This document shows positions 36,326 to 46,541 of a DNA stretch of 64,000 nt, in pieces. A model generated the notes under the pieces. It did not search any database. It saw only the letters and a program-made list of their open reading frames with translations, and had not been told where the DNA came from. A program made the position numbers and the translations under genes. The stretch comes from Candidatus Poseidonia sp. (GTDB lineage Archaea > Thermoplasmatota > Poseidoniia > Poseidoniales > Poseidoniaceae): positions 62,001-126,000 of the forward strand of contig JAURAI010000003.1 of NCBI GenBank assembly GCA_030829545.1, read 5' to 3'. The stretch's first letter is position 1. Each line of letters starts with the position of its first letter.

Positions 36326-36389
36326 AATGCGAATAATCACGGCTCAGTCACGCGGTTTTCAGACCCCTAGAAGCGAAGCCGAAGAGGGT

Positions 36390-37145
36390 TCAAAAGACGC
36401 CTAATTGATTGCATTTCTTACACCCTGCACCTTGACAATAAGGGCAGGTGGCCATCACGAGAATTTTACTTCGGCGGCGTTTCATTGCGAGATTTTTATC
36501 GCGTTGAAGGAAACGGGAGCGTTCGACTCGATCCAATGCCTTCTCGTCATGCTTCTCTTTGCTGAATGAACCTCGGAATACTCCTGCTTTTTGTCGCCTT
36601 CGCTCTAATTTGTCACGGGTTTGAACAACAGCTTCTGCCTCCCAATATTTTGGCCCACGCATGAGGAATGCCCCAAGGGCAGCGAACGATATTTGAACAA
36701 TCCACGGAGAAATTTCGAACGGGAAGAAATCCGCAAGTGATTCGGAGGATGCAGAAGATGGCAGGACGCCTAACCGGTCCAATATCGCCAGTGAAAAGAA
36801 CATACAACCAACGATGAACCCTGCTTTTCGCAAACGCTTGGCCCAGGCTTTGTTCTGTGGCAATTCCAAACGCCCAGCAAGCAGGATAACCAATCCTTCA
36901 GCAAGCATCAACAAGTCCGCTCCGGACCATTCACCTTGTTCACCGAGACAAAAGGAGGTGTTCATGGTCTCGAGGTCGTTTTCAATGGTCTCAAATCCAC
37001 AGGCGGGGTCTGCCATCATCATCACATCGAGTTTGTACCCTTCCGCTCCGTTGACCGCCATTGGCGCTACAGCACCGAATTGAACATTGGCGAGGACAAA
37101 CAGGACGATGGCTCCACCGACGACTGTTCCTAGGATTCTACGCAT
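36390..37145 (-). CDS. Membrane protein with C-terminal zinc-ribbon-like motif
   Basis: About 251 residues; family not recognised. An N-terminal transmembrane or signal helix (TVVGGAIVLFVLANVQF), an extracellular region with two cysteines (ADPACGF, SFCLGE), three further hydrophobic segments (about 80-95, 110-128, 148-165), and a basic cytoplasmic tail ending in CPYCQGAGCKKC, a DnaJ-type CxxCxGxGxxxC zinc cluster. The tail could bind RNA, DNA or a client protein. Start codon is uncertain: ATG 37145 is preferred, with ATG 37157 and TTG 37163 in frame. Divergent from nadB. Confidence 0.65.
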   Translation of the reverse strand: MRRILGTVVGGAIVLFVLANVQFGAVAPMAVNGAEGYKLDVMMMADPACGFETIENDLETMNTSFCLGEQGEWSGADLLMLAEGLVILLAGRLELPQNKAWAKRLRKAGFIVGCMFFSLAILDRLGVLPSSASSESLADFFPFEISPWIVQISFAALGAFLMRGPKYWEAEAVVQTRDKLERRRQKAGVFRGSFSKEKHDEKALDRVERSRFLQRDKNLAMKRRRSKILVMATCPYCQGAGCKKCNQLGVF

Positions 37146-37269
37146 CGCTCGCCCCATCCTCAACCAAAGGAATGGACTTCATAGTGATATCGCGAAGCAG
37201 AAGCATCTCAAGCTAGCCATCAGCATGAAGAAGGATGAGGTTGAGGCAGGAGCATCCCGAGGTTTTGAC

Positions 37270-38907
37270 ATGGCCCACATCGTCATCATCGGCAGCGGAA
37301 TTGCCGGACTTTTTGCAGCAGGCACGCTTGCTGATGCTGGTCACCGAGTCACCGTTGTCACCAAGCAGCGAACGAAGGATTCCTCCACCAATTGGGCGCA
37401 GGGTGGAATCGCTGCCATTTTAGACAAAACCAATGCTGATGAAATGGAAGCACACGTCCGAGATACTCTTGCATCAGGTGACGGCCATTGTGATGAAGCA
37501 ACGGTCCGAGCCATTATTTCCGATGCAGGCGAGCGGATTCGGGATTTGATACGGATTGGGGTTGAATTCGAAAAAGAGGTTGATGGCTCATTTTCCTTGG
37601 CCAAGGAAGGCGGTCATTCAACACCGCGTATTCTTCATGCAAAAGACGCTACAGGGAAGGAAATTGAGCGGGCGCTTTCGGCTTATGCAGAGGCCCATGA
37701 AATGATCAAATTGCGCCCCAATACCTTGGCCATTGACCTCATTCAACGAGTCCACAGCCAACCAGAACAAGGCATCGCAGGCGTATGGTGCCTTGACCAA
37801 GTGAGTCAAGAAGTTCTGACCATCGAAGCCGATGCAATCATCCTTGCAACCGGTGGTGTTGGACGCTTATGGAAGCAAACAACCAATCCCTCAGTTGCCA
37901 CAGGCGATGGTTTAGCGATGGCCTATAGAGCGGGTGCTTGCGTGAAAGATTTGGCCTTCATTCAATTCCACCCCACTGCGTTACATTCGTCATATGCGCG
38001 TCCTTTCCTCATCAGTGAAGCCTTGCGTGGCGAAGGTGCAGTTTTACTTGATCATCAAGGCCTAAAGGACTGGAAGCACGCTTGCTTGGAGGCAGAGAAT
38101 AATGGAAACGACGCCCCCTCCCCAGAAGGATATTCTTTCACCTATGATCATTCGCATCACGGGTCAATGGCCACCCGAGATATTGTTGCAAGAGCCATCG
38201 ATCAGCAACTCAAGAAAAACGCTCAAACACACGTCTACCTCATTACCTCACATCTCGATATCCACCTCCTCAAGGATAAATTTCCGACCATCACCAAGCG
38301 CCTGGCAATGGAAGCGATGGAAATCGGAAAAGACCCCATTCCCGTTGTACCCGCTGCCCACTACATGGTAGGGGGCATACGAGTGGACGAAATTGGACGA
38401 GCCTATGTGCGGGACCAAGAAGAAAACATGCCACATCTCTATGCCATTGGCGAGGTCGCCTGTACCGGCATGCATGGAGCCAACCGGCTTGCATCAAACA
38501 GTTTACTGGAGGCAGTGGTCTATGCACACCGTGTTGCAACACATTTGATTCAATCTCCCCCTGAAGTCTATGAAGGCACACATCCGACGTGGCGAGCTGA
38601 TGGTACAACCAATCTTGAGGAACATGCAACGGTGGCTCACGACCGTATGAGTTTGGTCAATACCATGTCACAAGAAGTAGGTATTGTTCGTACCAATCAA
38701 CGCCTCAAACGAGCAAAACGTCGCCTCTCACTCTTTGAACAAGAAATTGACCTCATTTGGAGAGCATCCCGACCCGCCCGAGAGATTGTGGAGTTACGCA
38801 ACCTCGCCCTTATTGGAGGGCTTGTCGTTGAGGATGCCTTGGCCCAAAATGCCAATGCTGGATTGCATTACAACATTGACCTCATCAAGGATGACAAGCG
38901 AGAATGA
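37270..38907 (+). CDS. nadB: L-aspartate oxidase
   Basis: FAD enzyme oxidising L-aspartate to iminoaspartate, first step of de novo NAD synthesis. The 545 residues begin with the dinucleotide-binding GSGIAGLFAAG (8-18), followed by STNWAQGGIAA, GVEFEKEVDG, EGGHSTPRILHAKDATG (FAD/substrate region), IQFHPTALH and SEALRGEGAVLLD. HYMVGGIRVDE and GANRLASNSLLEAVVY complete the succinate dehydrogenase-family FAD domain. This sequence fits NadB better than SdhA. Start ATG 37270 follows CCGAGGTTTTGAC; upstream in-frame ATGs (37225, 37087) add unrelated residues. Quinolinate synthase (nadA) and nadC are not visible. Convergent overlap of 23 bases with panE. Confidence 0.9.
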   Translation: MAHIVIIGSGIAGLFAAGTLADAGHRVTVVTKQRTKDSSTNWAQGGIAAILDKTNADEMEAHVRDTLASGDGHCDEATVRAIISDAGERIRDLIRIGVEFEKEVDGSFSLAKEGGHSTPRILHAKDATGKEIERALSAYAEAHEMIKLRPNTLAIDLIQRVHSQPEQGIAGVWCLDQVSQEVLTIEADAIILATGGVGRLWKQTTNPSVATGDGLAMAYRAGACVKDLAFIQFHPTALHSSYARPFLISEALRGEGAVLLDHQGLKDWKHACLEAENNGNDAPSPEGYSFTYDHSHHGSMATRDIVARAIDQQLKKNAQTHVYLITSHLDIHLLKDKFPTITKRLAMEAMEIGKDPIPVVPAAHYMVGGIRVDEIGRAYVRDQEENMPHLYAIGEVACTGMHGANRLASNSLLEAVVYAHRVATHLIQSPPEVYEGTHPTWRADGTTNLEEHATVAHDRMSLVNTMSQEVGIVRTNQRLKRAKRRLSLFEQEIDLIWRASRPAREIVELRNLALIGGLVVEDALAQNANAGLHYNIDLIKDDKRE

Positions 38908-39814
38908 GCGAGGTCATGAGTTGATTCACGGGCACCTCGAGTCCGTGATTTTCTGCTAAACGGACAATTGCTTGGTTTAGCGATGCAATTTCCGTTGCCT
39001 TTCCTCGCTTGATGTCTTGGAGCATGCTGCATGAATTTTCACTCGTCGTCTCAAGGACGTGGCGAAGTTGCTGTTCAAAACCGACTTCATCAACGACATT
39101 GATGCGTTCCAATCGAGCCACCTTTGCCGCCTCCCTGTAAATGGTCATGCAAGCATCGAACAATCCGGGGGCGAGAAGGGCTCCGTTTTTCACACCGGCT
39201 AAGGCAGCCAGGGGGTTAATGGATAAATTCAGCATGACTTTGCCCCAAATCATTTCGGCGGCATCATTCATCAGTACCGGCGAAAGACCTGCAGAATCAA
39301 TTGCCTCAAGGAGACTCTCCACCACCTCAGCCGAAGGTCCAAAAGGTGTTGAAGCAATGTGAAGTTCGCCTTTTCCGGCCCAATGAACGGTTCCATCGCT
39401 TTCTTTGTAGGCACCATGCGTAGTGGTTGCGGCAAGCGTCCGATGTTGGCCAATGTGTTGAGCAAGAGTTTGGACATGGCCGAGTCCGTTTGAAACGGTC
39501 AATGCGATACCTGTTTTCTTAAGCAAGGTTTCAGCCAGTGGGGCAAGGGTAGCCACATCGTAGGCCTTACAGGCGATCATGACGATGTCTGTGCCACCTA
39601 GAAGTTCCTCAGGAAGTGGTAATTCTTCAACCGAATGCAAAAAGCGTTGTGAGGGTTGTGAATCAATATTGAAACCATTGACTTGAAGGCCCTCAAGAAG
39701 GACTTGAGCGCCACGTTCTCCTCTTCCGTGGAGGTGGATTTCATGAAGGGTTTGTGCTAGTGACGCCCCAAGTAGAGTTCCTATCGAACCGATTCCAAGA
39801 ATGGAAATACGCAT
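38885..39814 (-). CDS. panE: 2-dehydropantoate 2-reductase (ketopantoate reductase)
   Basis: NADPH-dependent reduction of ketopantoate to pantoate for coenzyme A synthesis. 309 residues, the usual length: N-terminal Rossmann ILGIGSIGTLLGASLAQ (4-20), ACKAYD with the conserved Lys near 83, TVSNGLGH, the catalytic Lys in IWGKVMLNLSINPL, and ENSCSMLQDIKRGKATEI. No other CoA gene is close. The next gene downstream (39824-42355, upstream on this strand) ends nine bases before the start, so the two may be co-transcribed. Confidence 0.88.
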   Translation of the reverse strand: MRISILGIGSIGTLLGASLAQTLHEIHLHGRGERGAQVLLEGLQVNGFNIDSQPSQRFLHSVEELPLPEELLGGTDIVMIACKAYDVATLAPLAETLLKKTGIALTVSNGLGHVQTLAQHIGQHRTLAATTTHGAYKESDGTVHWAGKGELHIASTPFGPSAEVVESLLEAIDSAGLSPVLMNDAAEMIWGKVMLNLSINPLAALAGVKNGALLAPGLFDACMTIYREAAKVARLERINVVDEVGFEQQLRHVLETTSENSCSMLQDIKRGKATEIASLNQAIVRLAENHGLEVPVNQLMTSLILACHP

Positions 39815-39823
39815 AGAAATACC

Positions 39824-42355
39824 TCATGGATAACTGGCCAAGTGGAGAACTACCGTGCCCGCATCGTAGGTCACCCACATGGTTGCTAGCGGTTCTTGAG
39901 GTGGTGAAAGGGTCAATGCAGTGCTGCCTGGCGCGAGTGATGAGCCATCCCAATCATGTGTCCAGTCATCTCCAAACCCTCCTTCTCTTGCCAAACGGAA
40001 TGGTATTGATTCGTTGGTTGGATTGTGGAAGGTGATTGAATCCATGCCGCCATTGATGAAGGTGCCCTCGTAGGCAATCGCCCAAGGCGTGGTCCAAAAT
40101 CGGGTGGTTGAGTTCATCCATGTCACAAGGAGTTCGGGGCCCTCCATGACTGTAAAATTCAATCGAGGGTAGGGGGAGAATGTGTCATCACACACGGTGA
40201 TATTGGCCCCATTCTCTACGTGAAGGGTCAAATTTTGATCCCCATCAATGACTGGAAGTGAGCCTACTGAGCGAATGCTTGTATCCCACACCCAAGCACC
40301 ATCTGAAGGTCGGGCGGGTGGACTGACACTGGCGTTGATGGGGCAGAATGCTTCATTCTCTAGCAAGACCCCTCCCTCGCTCAACAGAGCCCCCCATGAC
40401 TGAGAATGATTGCCGGTAATAACCCAGCCTTCTTCTGGAACGTAGGCGACACGGGGTCCTTGAGCGGGCAATAGCGGCTCAAAGGTGTCGTTGTTGATGT
40501 GGAGAGTGGCCATGCTCGGTTCAAAGACAAGTGGGTCAAGACCGCGTAGGCAAAATACATCTGGAGCCTCAAGGTACGATGCATTCATGCCAATTTGGTT
40601 GTCGATTTGAACGAGATTAGTTTGGAGTCCCTCGAGTTGAGATTCCATGACACTTATGTTGAGTTCATCGGATTGGATGATATCGCCATAAAGATCAACG
40701 CAACGCAATACCGCATCTCCAGATTCAACGTCATACCATGTCTCAGACGGTACAACTTCGAGAGCCGGGCGGACCTGCATGGGCTCGACATAGTAATCAT
40801 CATTCATTTCAACGACGTATGAGAAGTTGGCAGCAGTTGGTGCCAGTGGGCCGCTCCAGGTGAGATTGACCCAGAATACGGCTGTTCGTTGAGGCAAGAG
40901 GTCTGACCCACAACCAAAGCCATTGAACTGGCGGGTTGATTCGCCATCACAATCCCATTCAACTTCCCAGTTCGTTCGTTCTTGTTCAAAGAGAGCATGT
41001 ATGGCGTATGGTTGGCGTAAGGATGACGGATTTGTAATACGGACTTCGTTATGCGAAGTCCACGTCATGTTGTCATCAACTACTGCCAACTCAGGCGAGA
41101 GGAGGGTGTAAGACATCTCAGCGTCCCATGATTCGTCGTGAAGAACGGGTTGTTGAGCAGGCAACAAGAAAAGGAAGATGATGAGCAAGAGCATCCCCAT
41201 CTTTCGATGATCTTCTTCGCTCAAGCCCGATGTCTCGTCCAAAATGAGTGGAATACGGATGTCGTTGCCAAAGAAAAAGAGAAGCGGTAACAAGAGCGCC
41301 AAGACAAGATACCACAGCGAAAAGCCAGCGAAAACATCGAATAAATATGCGAAAAGGAGAATGGTCACAAAGAGAAGGCTCTGGGTGCTTGAGCTCCTCG
41401 CATCAAAAAGACCCATTCTCGCAATCAACAGTCGACCTCCTGGGAAGGTTGGAATTGGCAATAGAGAAATCCAAGAGAATAAAATCAGCATTCCGCCTGC
41501 ATGAACCCATGGATGAGCCCAAGCCATGCGAATCATGGAATCCTCGGCGATGAATTCTGTTGCGATGAGACTCAGGAATACGGGTGAGACCGTGATCAGT
41601 GGCATGGTTGTTGACTCAAGGTATTCGGGCGTGAGGCCGATGCCCAGCATGAGGAGGATAATTCCAGCAACTGCGAGAACAAGTGGGACTGAAAGAGCAG
41701 TATGCCCCAACGCAGCCCTGTTGGGCCACGGACGTGCATCCATTCTTGGCATGGTCGGAATCAGGAGGATGCCGAACGGCCAAAAGAGCCATTCTGCTGG
41801 GAACAGTCCCAAGGCATACAGGGCGATGGTGAAATCGGGAACCGGCATGATGTGCCCGCTACGAACACCAAAGCGACGAGCGATGCGTCGTTGAAGGAAC
41901 GATGCCAACAGCAAAACAGCAACGATGGGCAAGGTATAGCCAACGAGGGCATCGACGAATGAAGAAGCATGAAACCAACCACCTTCGGGGCGAACGGATT
42001 GCATCCAGACATCGCCCGCAAGGGTGAGCGTCAAGAGAGAAAGCATCCAGAAGAGAAGGACGTTGTTGAGGCGAGGAAATTGGCGCTCCGGGGCAGGGAA
42101 AACGGTCAACACCCAATCATCATCACGAGTTAATTTCGTCATCCAACCCAATCGTTCGAGATGCTTATTGATGGTACTCAATTCATCATGTATGTCCTCG
42201 CCTTCCATGGGCATGATGCACCATGATGGCCACCTGCCACCGTTTTCGCTGAGAATATGAACGTAGGTTGAGAGGATGGACTCAAGCAAATCATGCTGTG
42301 ACCAAGCACGCTTGTGATGCGGCAGTGAATCTTCTACGGTGAGGGACTCGTCCAT
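39824..42355 (-). CDS. S2P/M50-like membrane pseudoprotease with large C-terminal beta-rich region
   Basis: 843 residues. After an N-terminal soluble domain (1-95), about ten transmembrane segments (98-405) follow, then a long predicted extracellular region (about 410-843). Several segments match the EGY-like site-2 protease family: RRIARRFGV (156-164), PNRAALGHTALSVPLVL (211-227, family PNRkALFDxxxAGP), and HPWVHAGGMLILFSW followed by SLLPIPTFPGG (281-307). However, the HExxH expected just before ARRFGV reads ASFLQ (151-155), and the metal-binding Asp of LPIgqLDGG reads Pro305. Catalytic activity is therefore lost. A scaffold or regulated-intramembrane adaptor role is plausible. The extracellular part has no recognised domain. 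Confidence 0.65.
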   Translation of the reverse strand: MDESLTVEDSLPHHKRAWSQHDLLESILSTYVHILSENGGRWPSWCIMPMEGEDIHDELSTINKHLERLGWMTKLTRDDDWVLTVFPAPERQFPRLNNVLLFWMLSLLTLTLAGDVWMQSVRPEGGWFHASSFVDALVGYTLPIVAVLLLASFLQRRIARRFGVRSGHIMPVPDFTIALYALGLFPAEWLFWPFGILLIPTMPRMDARPWPNRAALGHTALSVPLVLAVAGIILLMLGIGLTPEYLESTTMPLITVSPVFLSLIATEFIAEDSMIRMAWAHPWVHAGGMLILFSWISLLPIPTFPGGRLLIARMGLFDARSSSTQSLLFVTILLFAYLFDVFAGFSLWYLVLALLLPLLFFFGNDIRIPLILDETSGLSEEDHRKMGMLLLIIFLFLLPAQQPVLHDESWDAEMSYTLLSPELAVVDDNMTWTSHNEVRITNPSSLRQPYAIHALFEQERTNWEVEWDCDGESTRQFNGFGCGSDLLPQRTAVFWVNLTWSGPLAPTAANFSYVVEMNDDYYVEPMQVRPALEVVPSETWYDVESGDAVLRCVDLYGDIIQSDELNISVMESQLEGLQTNLVQIDNQIGMNASYLEAPDVFCLRGLDPLVFEPSMATLHINNDTFEPLLPAQGPRVAYVPEEGWVITGNHSQSWGALLSEGGVLLENEAFCPINASVSPPARPSDGAWVWDTSIRSVGSLPVIDGDQNLTLHVENGANITVCDDTFSPYPRLNFTVMEGPELLVTWMNSTTRFWTTPWAIAYEGTFINGGMDSITFHNPTNESIPFRLAREGGFGDDWTHDWDGSSLAPGSTALTLSPPQEPLATMWVTYDAGTVVLHLASYP

Positions 42356-42419
42356 TCATCTGCCCCCCTTGTCAAACCGGTGAGGCCCATCCCCCATGAA
42401 TCCCTCGTTGAGGAAAGGC

Positions 42420-43037
42420 TCACTTATTCTTGAACCGCTTCAAGCGGAAGGTCTCTTCTCGCTCCATTTCTTCAAGGCGAAGTTGGATGAAGACCCTCGC
42501 TTCTTCGAGTTCTGGAATGACCTTGAATTCCAAAGCATTGACACGCCGTTTGGTGGCCTCAATTTCAGCCAGAAGGCGCTTCAAAGTGGCTTCCATTTCA
42601 GAAGCCTTCACGATTTTTTCAATCAATTCACTGAAGGAATCGCTTGCCTCATCGATGTAGGGCGAGGAACCGATAAATCCGATACCTCGCTCTGCAAAGG
42701 TCGACTTGAGATTGGTTCCCGTGACGCTGGGAACGACGACACCCATGATGTTACGGCGCTCAACTTCAACCTCGGGATGCGCTGAGTTAGCAATGGCGGC
42801 GGCTCGAACGGCCAAACCACCTTCAATGGCATTGGCGAGGTCAATCCGTGTTTTTGCCAACGAGTAGGCTGCGGTTAGATCTCGCTTTGCTTCAATCATT
42901 TCTGCGAGAAGTTGCCTGAATTCGTGAAACAATCCGTCTCGCTTCATTTTCAGAAGTTTGTAACCGTTTTTGGTTTGTTTGATACGCCCCTTGAGCTTGA
43001 TGAGTTCGCTGCGGGTTGGTTTAATGTCCAATGCCAT
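42420..43037 (-). CDS. atpD: A-type ATP synthase subunit D
   Basis: Central-stalk subunit of the archaeal A1Ao ATP synthase. The 205 residues (MALDIKPTRSELIKLKGRIK start) form the usual long two-helix coiled coil with a short central globular part and a basic end (TFRLKRFKNK). ATG at 43037 follows GAGGTGAGATCG; an upstream in-frame GTG is less likely. Last gene of the atpHIKECFABD run. Confidence 0.94.
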   Translation of the reverse strand: MALDIKPTRSELIKLKGRIKQTKNGYKLLKMKRDGLFHEFRQLLAEMIEAKRDLTAAYSLAKTRIDLANAIEGGLAVRAAAIANSAHPEVEVERRNIMGVVVPSVTGTNLKSTFAERGIGFIGSSPYIDEASDSFSELIEKIVKASEMEATLKRLLAEIEATKRRVNALEFKVIPELEEARVFIQLRLEEMEREETFRLKRFKNK

Positions 43038-43071
43038 CGATCTCACCTCGTTCTTTGTTCACCGTTGTCGT

Positions 43072-44451
43072 TCACTCGCGGTTGTCAGGGTGGTACTTTT
43101 CAATCCACTTTTGGTCAAGACGAACGAGATATTTGGTATCGATGGATGACATCAACGTCCAACACAAATCAAGCGTTTCCTCAATTGAACGGTCCTCATC
43201 ACGAGTTTGGCGAAGGAACTTGTCTTCAAAGACGCCGGAGAAGTCAAGCAATTGCTTGTCACGCTCGTTGAGTGCATCTTCACCAACAATGGCGACGAGC
43301 CCACGAAGTTCACGTCCTTGGGCGTACGCAGCGTACATCTGGTCGGAAACGGACTTGTGGTCTTCACGAGTGGTCTTCTCTCCGATACAGGAACCCATCA
43401 GTCGTGAAAGAGATGGCAGAACGTTGATCGGCGGATAGATACCCTGTTGGTGCAATTCACGGGAAATCACAATTTGGCCTTCAGTGATGTAACCAGACAA
43501 ATCCGGGATTGGGTGAGTGATATCGTCACCAGGCATGGTTAGAATTGGGAATTGTGTGATTGAACCCTTCTTTCCTTTCACGATACCTGCACGCTCGTAG
43601 AGCATGGCCAAGTCAGTATACATGTAACCGGGGTAACCACGACGGCCGGGAACTTCTTCACGGGCTGCACCGATTTGTCGCAGTGCATCGCAATAGTTGG
43701 TCATGTCAGTGTAAATGACCAGAACGTGGTAGTCCTTCTCAAAGGCGAGGTACTCAGCGGCCGTAAGGGCGAGACGAGGTGTAATGATTCGCTCAACAGC
43801 AGGGTCGTCGGCAAGGTTGACGAACAACACAGCGTTTTCGAGGGCACCGGTTCGTTCCAAATCAGAACGGAAGAAATTGTATTCTTCAGCGGTGATTCCC
43901 ATAGCACAGAACACAACAATAAATTCTTCATCAGAATCCTTGAGTTTGGCTTGACGAGCAATTTGCAACGCAATGTCGTTGTGCGGAAGACCAGATGCTG
44001 AGAAAATCGGCAACTTCTGCCCACGCACGAGACTCGTACAAAGGTCGATGGCTGAAACACCCGTTTGAATGAAATCATTTGGGCTCTGTCGGCTGTAAGG
44101 GTTGATAGCAGCACCAATGATGTCTGCTTTCTCGTCAGCAACGATTTCAGGTCCACCGTCACGAGGACGTCCTGCACCGTCGAGAATTCGTCCGACGAGA
44201 TCGGTACTTACGGGGAGTTTGAAAACATCGCCCATGAAGGTAACACCGGTTTCTCGGTTGATTTTGGCAGTTCCTTCAAACACTTGGACAATCACCAAGT
44301 CGTCGGAAGTGTCGAGCACTTGTCCGTTCTTGATGTCGCCATTTGCAAGGCGGAGCGTTACAATTTCACCAAAGGCAACGGGTTCAGTTTTGTTCAAAAA
44401 GACCAGTGGTCCCTTGACGTCAGTAATGGTTCGGTATTCTTTTCCAGTCAT
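43072..44451 (-). CDS. atpB: A-type ATP synthase subunit B
   Basis: Non-catalytic nucleotide-binding subunit of the A1 hexamer. 459 residues starting [16 protein letters not shown]; key stretches are [20 protein letters not shown] where the catalytic-subunit P-loop is replaced, [18 protein letters not shown] and [20 protein letters not shown]. The ATG at 44451 is preceded by GAGGATTGAC; upstream in-frame starts overlap atpA. 34 bases before atpD. Confidence 0.96.
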   Translation of the reverse strand: MTGKEYRTITDVKGPLVFLNKTEPVAFGEIVTLRLANGDIKNGQVLDTSDDLVIVQVFEGTAKINRETGVTFMGDVFKLPVSTDLVGRILDGAGRPRDGGPEIVADEKADIIGAAINPYSRQSPNDFIQTGVSAIDLCTSLVRGQKLPIFSASGLPHNDIALQIARQAKLKDSDEEFIVVFCAMGITAEEYNFFRSDLERTGALENAVLFVNLADDPAVERIITPRLALTAAEYLAFEKDYHVLVIYTDMTNYCDALRQIGAAREEVPGRRGYPGYMYTDLAMLYERAGIVKGKKGSITQFPILTMPGDDITHPIPDLSGYITEGQIVISRELHQQGIYPPINVLPSLSRLMGSCIGEKTTREDHKSVSDQMYAAYAQGRELRGLVAIVGEDALNERDKQLLDFSGVFEDKFLRQTRDEDRSIEETLDLCWTLMSSIDTKYLVRLDQKWIEKYHPDNRE

Positions 44452-44464
44452 GTCAATCCTCTCC

Positions 44465-46204
44465 TCAGTTGCTCTCCACCGCATCGGCAATTTCATCGTT
44501 CATCTTCTTGACCATGGAATCAATACGGTCAATGTATCCTTTCTCAAAGCGACCACGCATGAGGTCGGAGCGAGCAGGAACGTTGACGACATCGTTCAAC
44601 AGTGCACCGTCCGCCATGGCGCTCTTTGCAGCGTCTTGGAAGGACAGGATGGCTTTGGCCATGTGATATTGCAAGTGAATGTCGCAGTAGGCATCAACGT
44701 CGTGGAAGCCGTTTTGTTGCAAGAAGAATTCACGGATCATACGAGCGACTTCAAGGGTGAGTTGCTGGTCCACAGGAAGTGCATCGGAACCAACGAGTTG
44801 AACGATTTCTTGAAGTTCAGACTCAATTTGAAGCAGACCACTGATTTGCGTTCGGATTTCAGGGAAATCTTGAGCAATGTTATCGCGGAACCACTGGTCC
44901 AAGCTTTGTGGGTACAAGGAATAGGAATTCAACCAGTTGATTGCTGGGAAGTGACGTTGACGAGCCAATCCTGCATCAAGCCCCCAGAACACCTTCACAA
45001 TTCGAAGTGTACCTTGGGAAACCGGTTCGGAGATGTCACCGCCAGGAGGCGAAACAGCACCGATAACGGTGACGGAGCCGTCATCGCCGTTGAGTGTCTC
45101 AACACGGCCTGCACGTTCGTAGAACTCTGCAATCCGAGATGAAAGGTAAGCGGGGTATCCTTCTTCACCGGGCATCTCTTCCAAACGTGATGAAATTTCA
45201 CGCATTGCTTCTGCCCATCGAGAGGTTGAGTCGGCCATGAGCGCAACGTCATAGCCCATATCACGGAAGTATTCTGCAATGGTGATTCCAGTGTAAACAG
45301 ATGCTTCTCGGGCTGCGACAGGCATGTTGGATGTGTTGGCAATCATCACCGTTCGCTCCATGAGGGGCTTTCCAGTGTTTGGATCAATCAAGTGAGGGAA
45401 TTCGTCCAACACTTCTGTCATCTCGTTTCCACGCTCTCCACACCCGATGTACACCACAAGTTGGGCATCGGAGTACTTTGCAAGCGACTGTTGTGTAACG
45501 GTCTTACCGGATCCGAATGGACCAGGGATGCCAGCTGCACCACCTTTTGCGAGTGGGAACAAGAAGTCAAGAATTCGCATTCCAGTAACAAGCGGAGTGT
45601 CAGGTGCGTACTTCTGTTGGAAGGGGCGAGGGGTTCGCACGGGCCACTTCTGCATCATCTGCATCTCCGTACCATCTTCGAGCACACACACAGTCTGTGT
45701 CACGTTGAAATCACCCGATTCAATCGATTTCACAGTACCGCTGACTGTTGGAGGGACCATGATTTTGTGGATAATCGTGTCAGTTTCTTGAACGTGACCA
45801 ATCACTTGGCCGCCGACCACTTCATCGCCGACAGCGACTTGTGGCTCAAAAGTCCAAATCTTTTCGAGGTCAAAAGCATCTGCGTCAACACCACGAGTGA
45901 TGAACACACCCATTTCCTTCTCAAGGGTAGGGAGAGGGCGCTGGATACCGTCGTAAATTTGAGTCAAGAGACCGGGTCCCAATGATACAGAGAGTGTTTC
46001 TTCTGTGTTCAACACGGGCTCACCTGGACGAATACCCGAGGTGTCTTCGTACACTTGGATGACGGCTTTTTCGCCGTGCAGTTCAATCACTTCACCCATA
46101 AGACCTTCGTGGCCAACCCGTACAACGTCATACATTGCTGCGCTCATGCCAGTGGCGGTCACGACGGGCCCCGAAATTCGGTAAATTACTCCTTCATTGC
46201 TCAT
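44465..46204 (-). CDS. atpA: A-type ATP synthase catalytic subunit A
   Basis: Catalytic subunit (579 residues). Walker A GPFGSGKT (228-235), the archaeal/V-type insertion region (about 105-200), Walker [20 protein letters not shown], and the [11 protein letters not shown] segment are intact. [20 protein letters not shown] matches the A/V-type family. No intein is present. CAGGAGATG precedes the ATG; 13 bases separate its stop from atpB's start. Confidence 0.97.
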   Translation of the reverse strand: MSNEGVIYRISGPVVTATGMSAAMYDVVRVGHEGLMGEVIELHGEKAVIQVYEDTSGIRPGEPVLNTEETLSVSLGPGLLTQIYDGIQRPLPTLEKEMGVFITRGVDADAFDLEKIWTFEPQVAVGDEVVGGQVIGHVQETDTIIHKIMVPPTVSGTVKSIESGDFNVTQTVCVLEDGTEMQMMQKWPVRTPRPFQQKYAPDTPLVTGMRILDFLFPLAKGGAAGIPGPFGSGKTVTQQSLAKYSDAQLVVYIGCGERGNEMTEVLDEFPHLIDPNTGKPLMERTVMIANTSNMPVAAREASVYTGITIAEYFRDMGYDVALMADSTSRWAEAMREISSRLEEMPGEEGYPAYLSSRIAEFYERAGRVETLNGDDGSVTVIGAVSPPGGDISEPVSQGTLRIVKVFWGLDAGLARQRHFPAINWLNSYSLYPQSLDQWFRDNIAQDFPEIRTQISGLLQIESELQEIVQLVGSDALPVDQQLTLEVARMIREFFLQQNGFHDVDAYCDIHLQYHMAKAILSFQDAAKSAMADGALLNDVVNVPARSDLMRGRFEKGYIDRIDSMVKKMNDEIADAVESN

Positions 46205-46232
46205 TTTTTCATCTCCTGGTTTGGTTGGAAGT

Positions 46233-46532
46233 TCACTTCCACAAATCGACTCCTATTGCTTTGCGGATGGTGTCTCGCAAAGCGGTGTCTTCCTCCGTAC
46301 CGATGCCAAGAACGGTAGGAGAAACAGACGCAGAGAGTTGATTGCGCAACCGCTCTGGCAAGTCGGCAAGCATGGCGGAGTCGACCACCACGATACCAAC
46401 TGACTTGTTGTTGAGTAGGGAACGAAGGGTTGAGTGCAATGCCTCATCACCTTCGGGATTGTGCAGGTCTGAAAGACCTGCGAGTTGGAAGCCCAACGTG
46501 AATGCGGGGGAGCCTACGACTGAAATCTCCAT
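46233..46532 (-). CDS. atpF: A-type ATP synthase subunit F
   Basis: Central-stalk regulatory subunit, 99 residues. [18 protein letters not shown] at the N-terminus and the [19 protein letters not shown] strand-helix match the family Rossmann-like fold; the C-terminal helix is shown by [28 protein letters not shown] precedes the ATG. Confidence 0.9.
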   Translation of the reverse strand: MEISVVGSPAFTLGFQLAGLSDLHNPEGDEALHSTLRSLLNNKSVGIVVVDSAMLADLPERLRNQLSASVSPTVLGIGTEEDTALRDTIRKAIGVDLWK

Positions 46533-46541
46533 AGTATCACC

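Noticed and set aside
37270-38907. Succinate dehydrogenase flavoprotein (sdhA)
   Set aside because: Shared FAD fold, but length and motifs fit NadB and no sdhB/C/D genes follow.
44102-45142. Long open frame antisense to atpA/atpB (346 codons)
   Set aside because: It lies fully opposite two highly conserved subunits, has no recognisable domain and arises from codon bias of the real genes.
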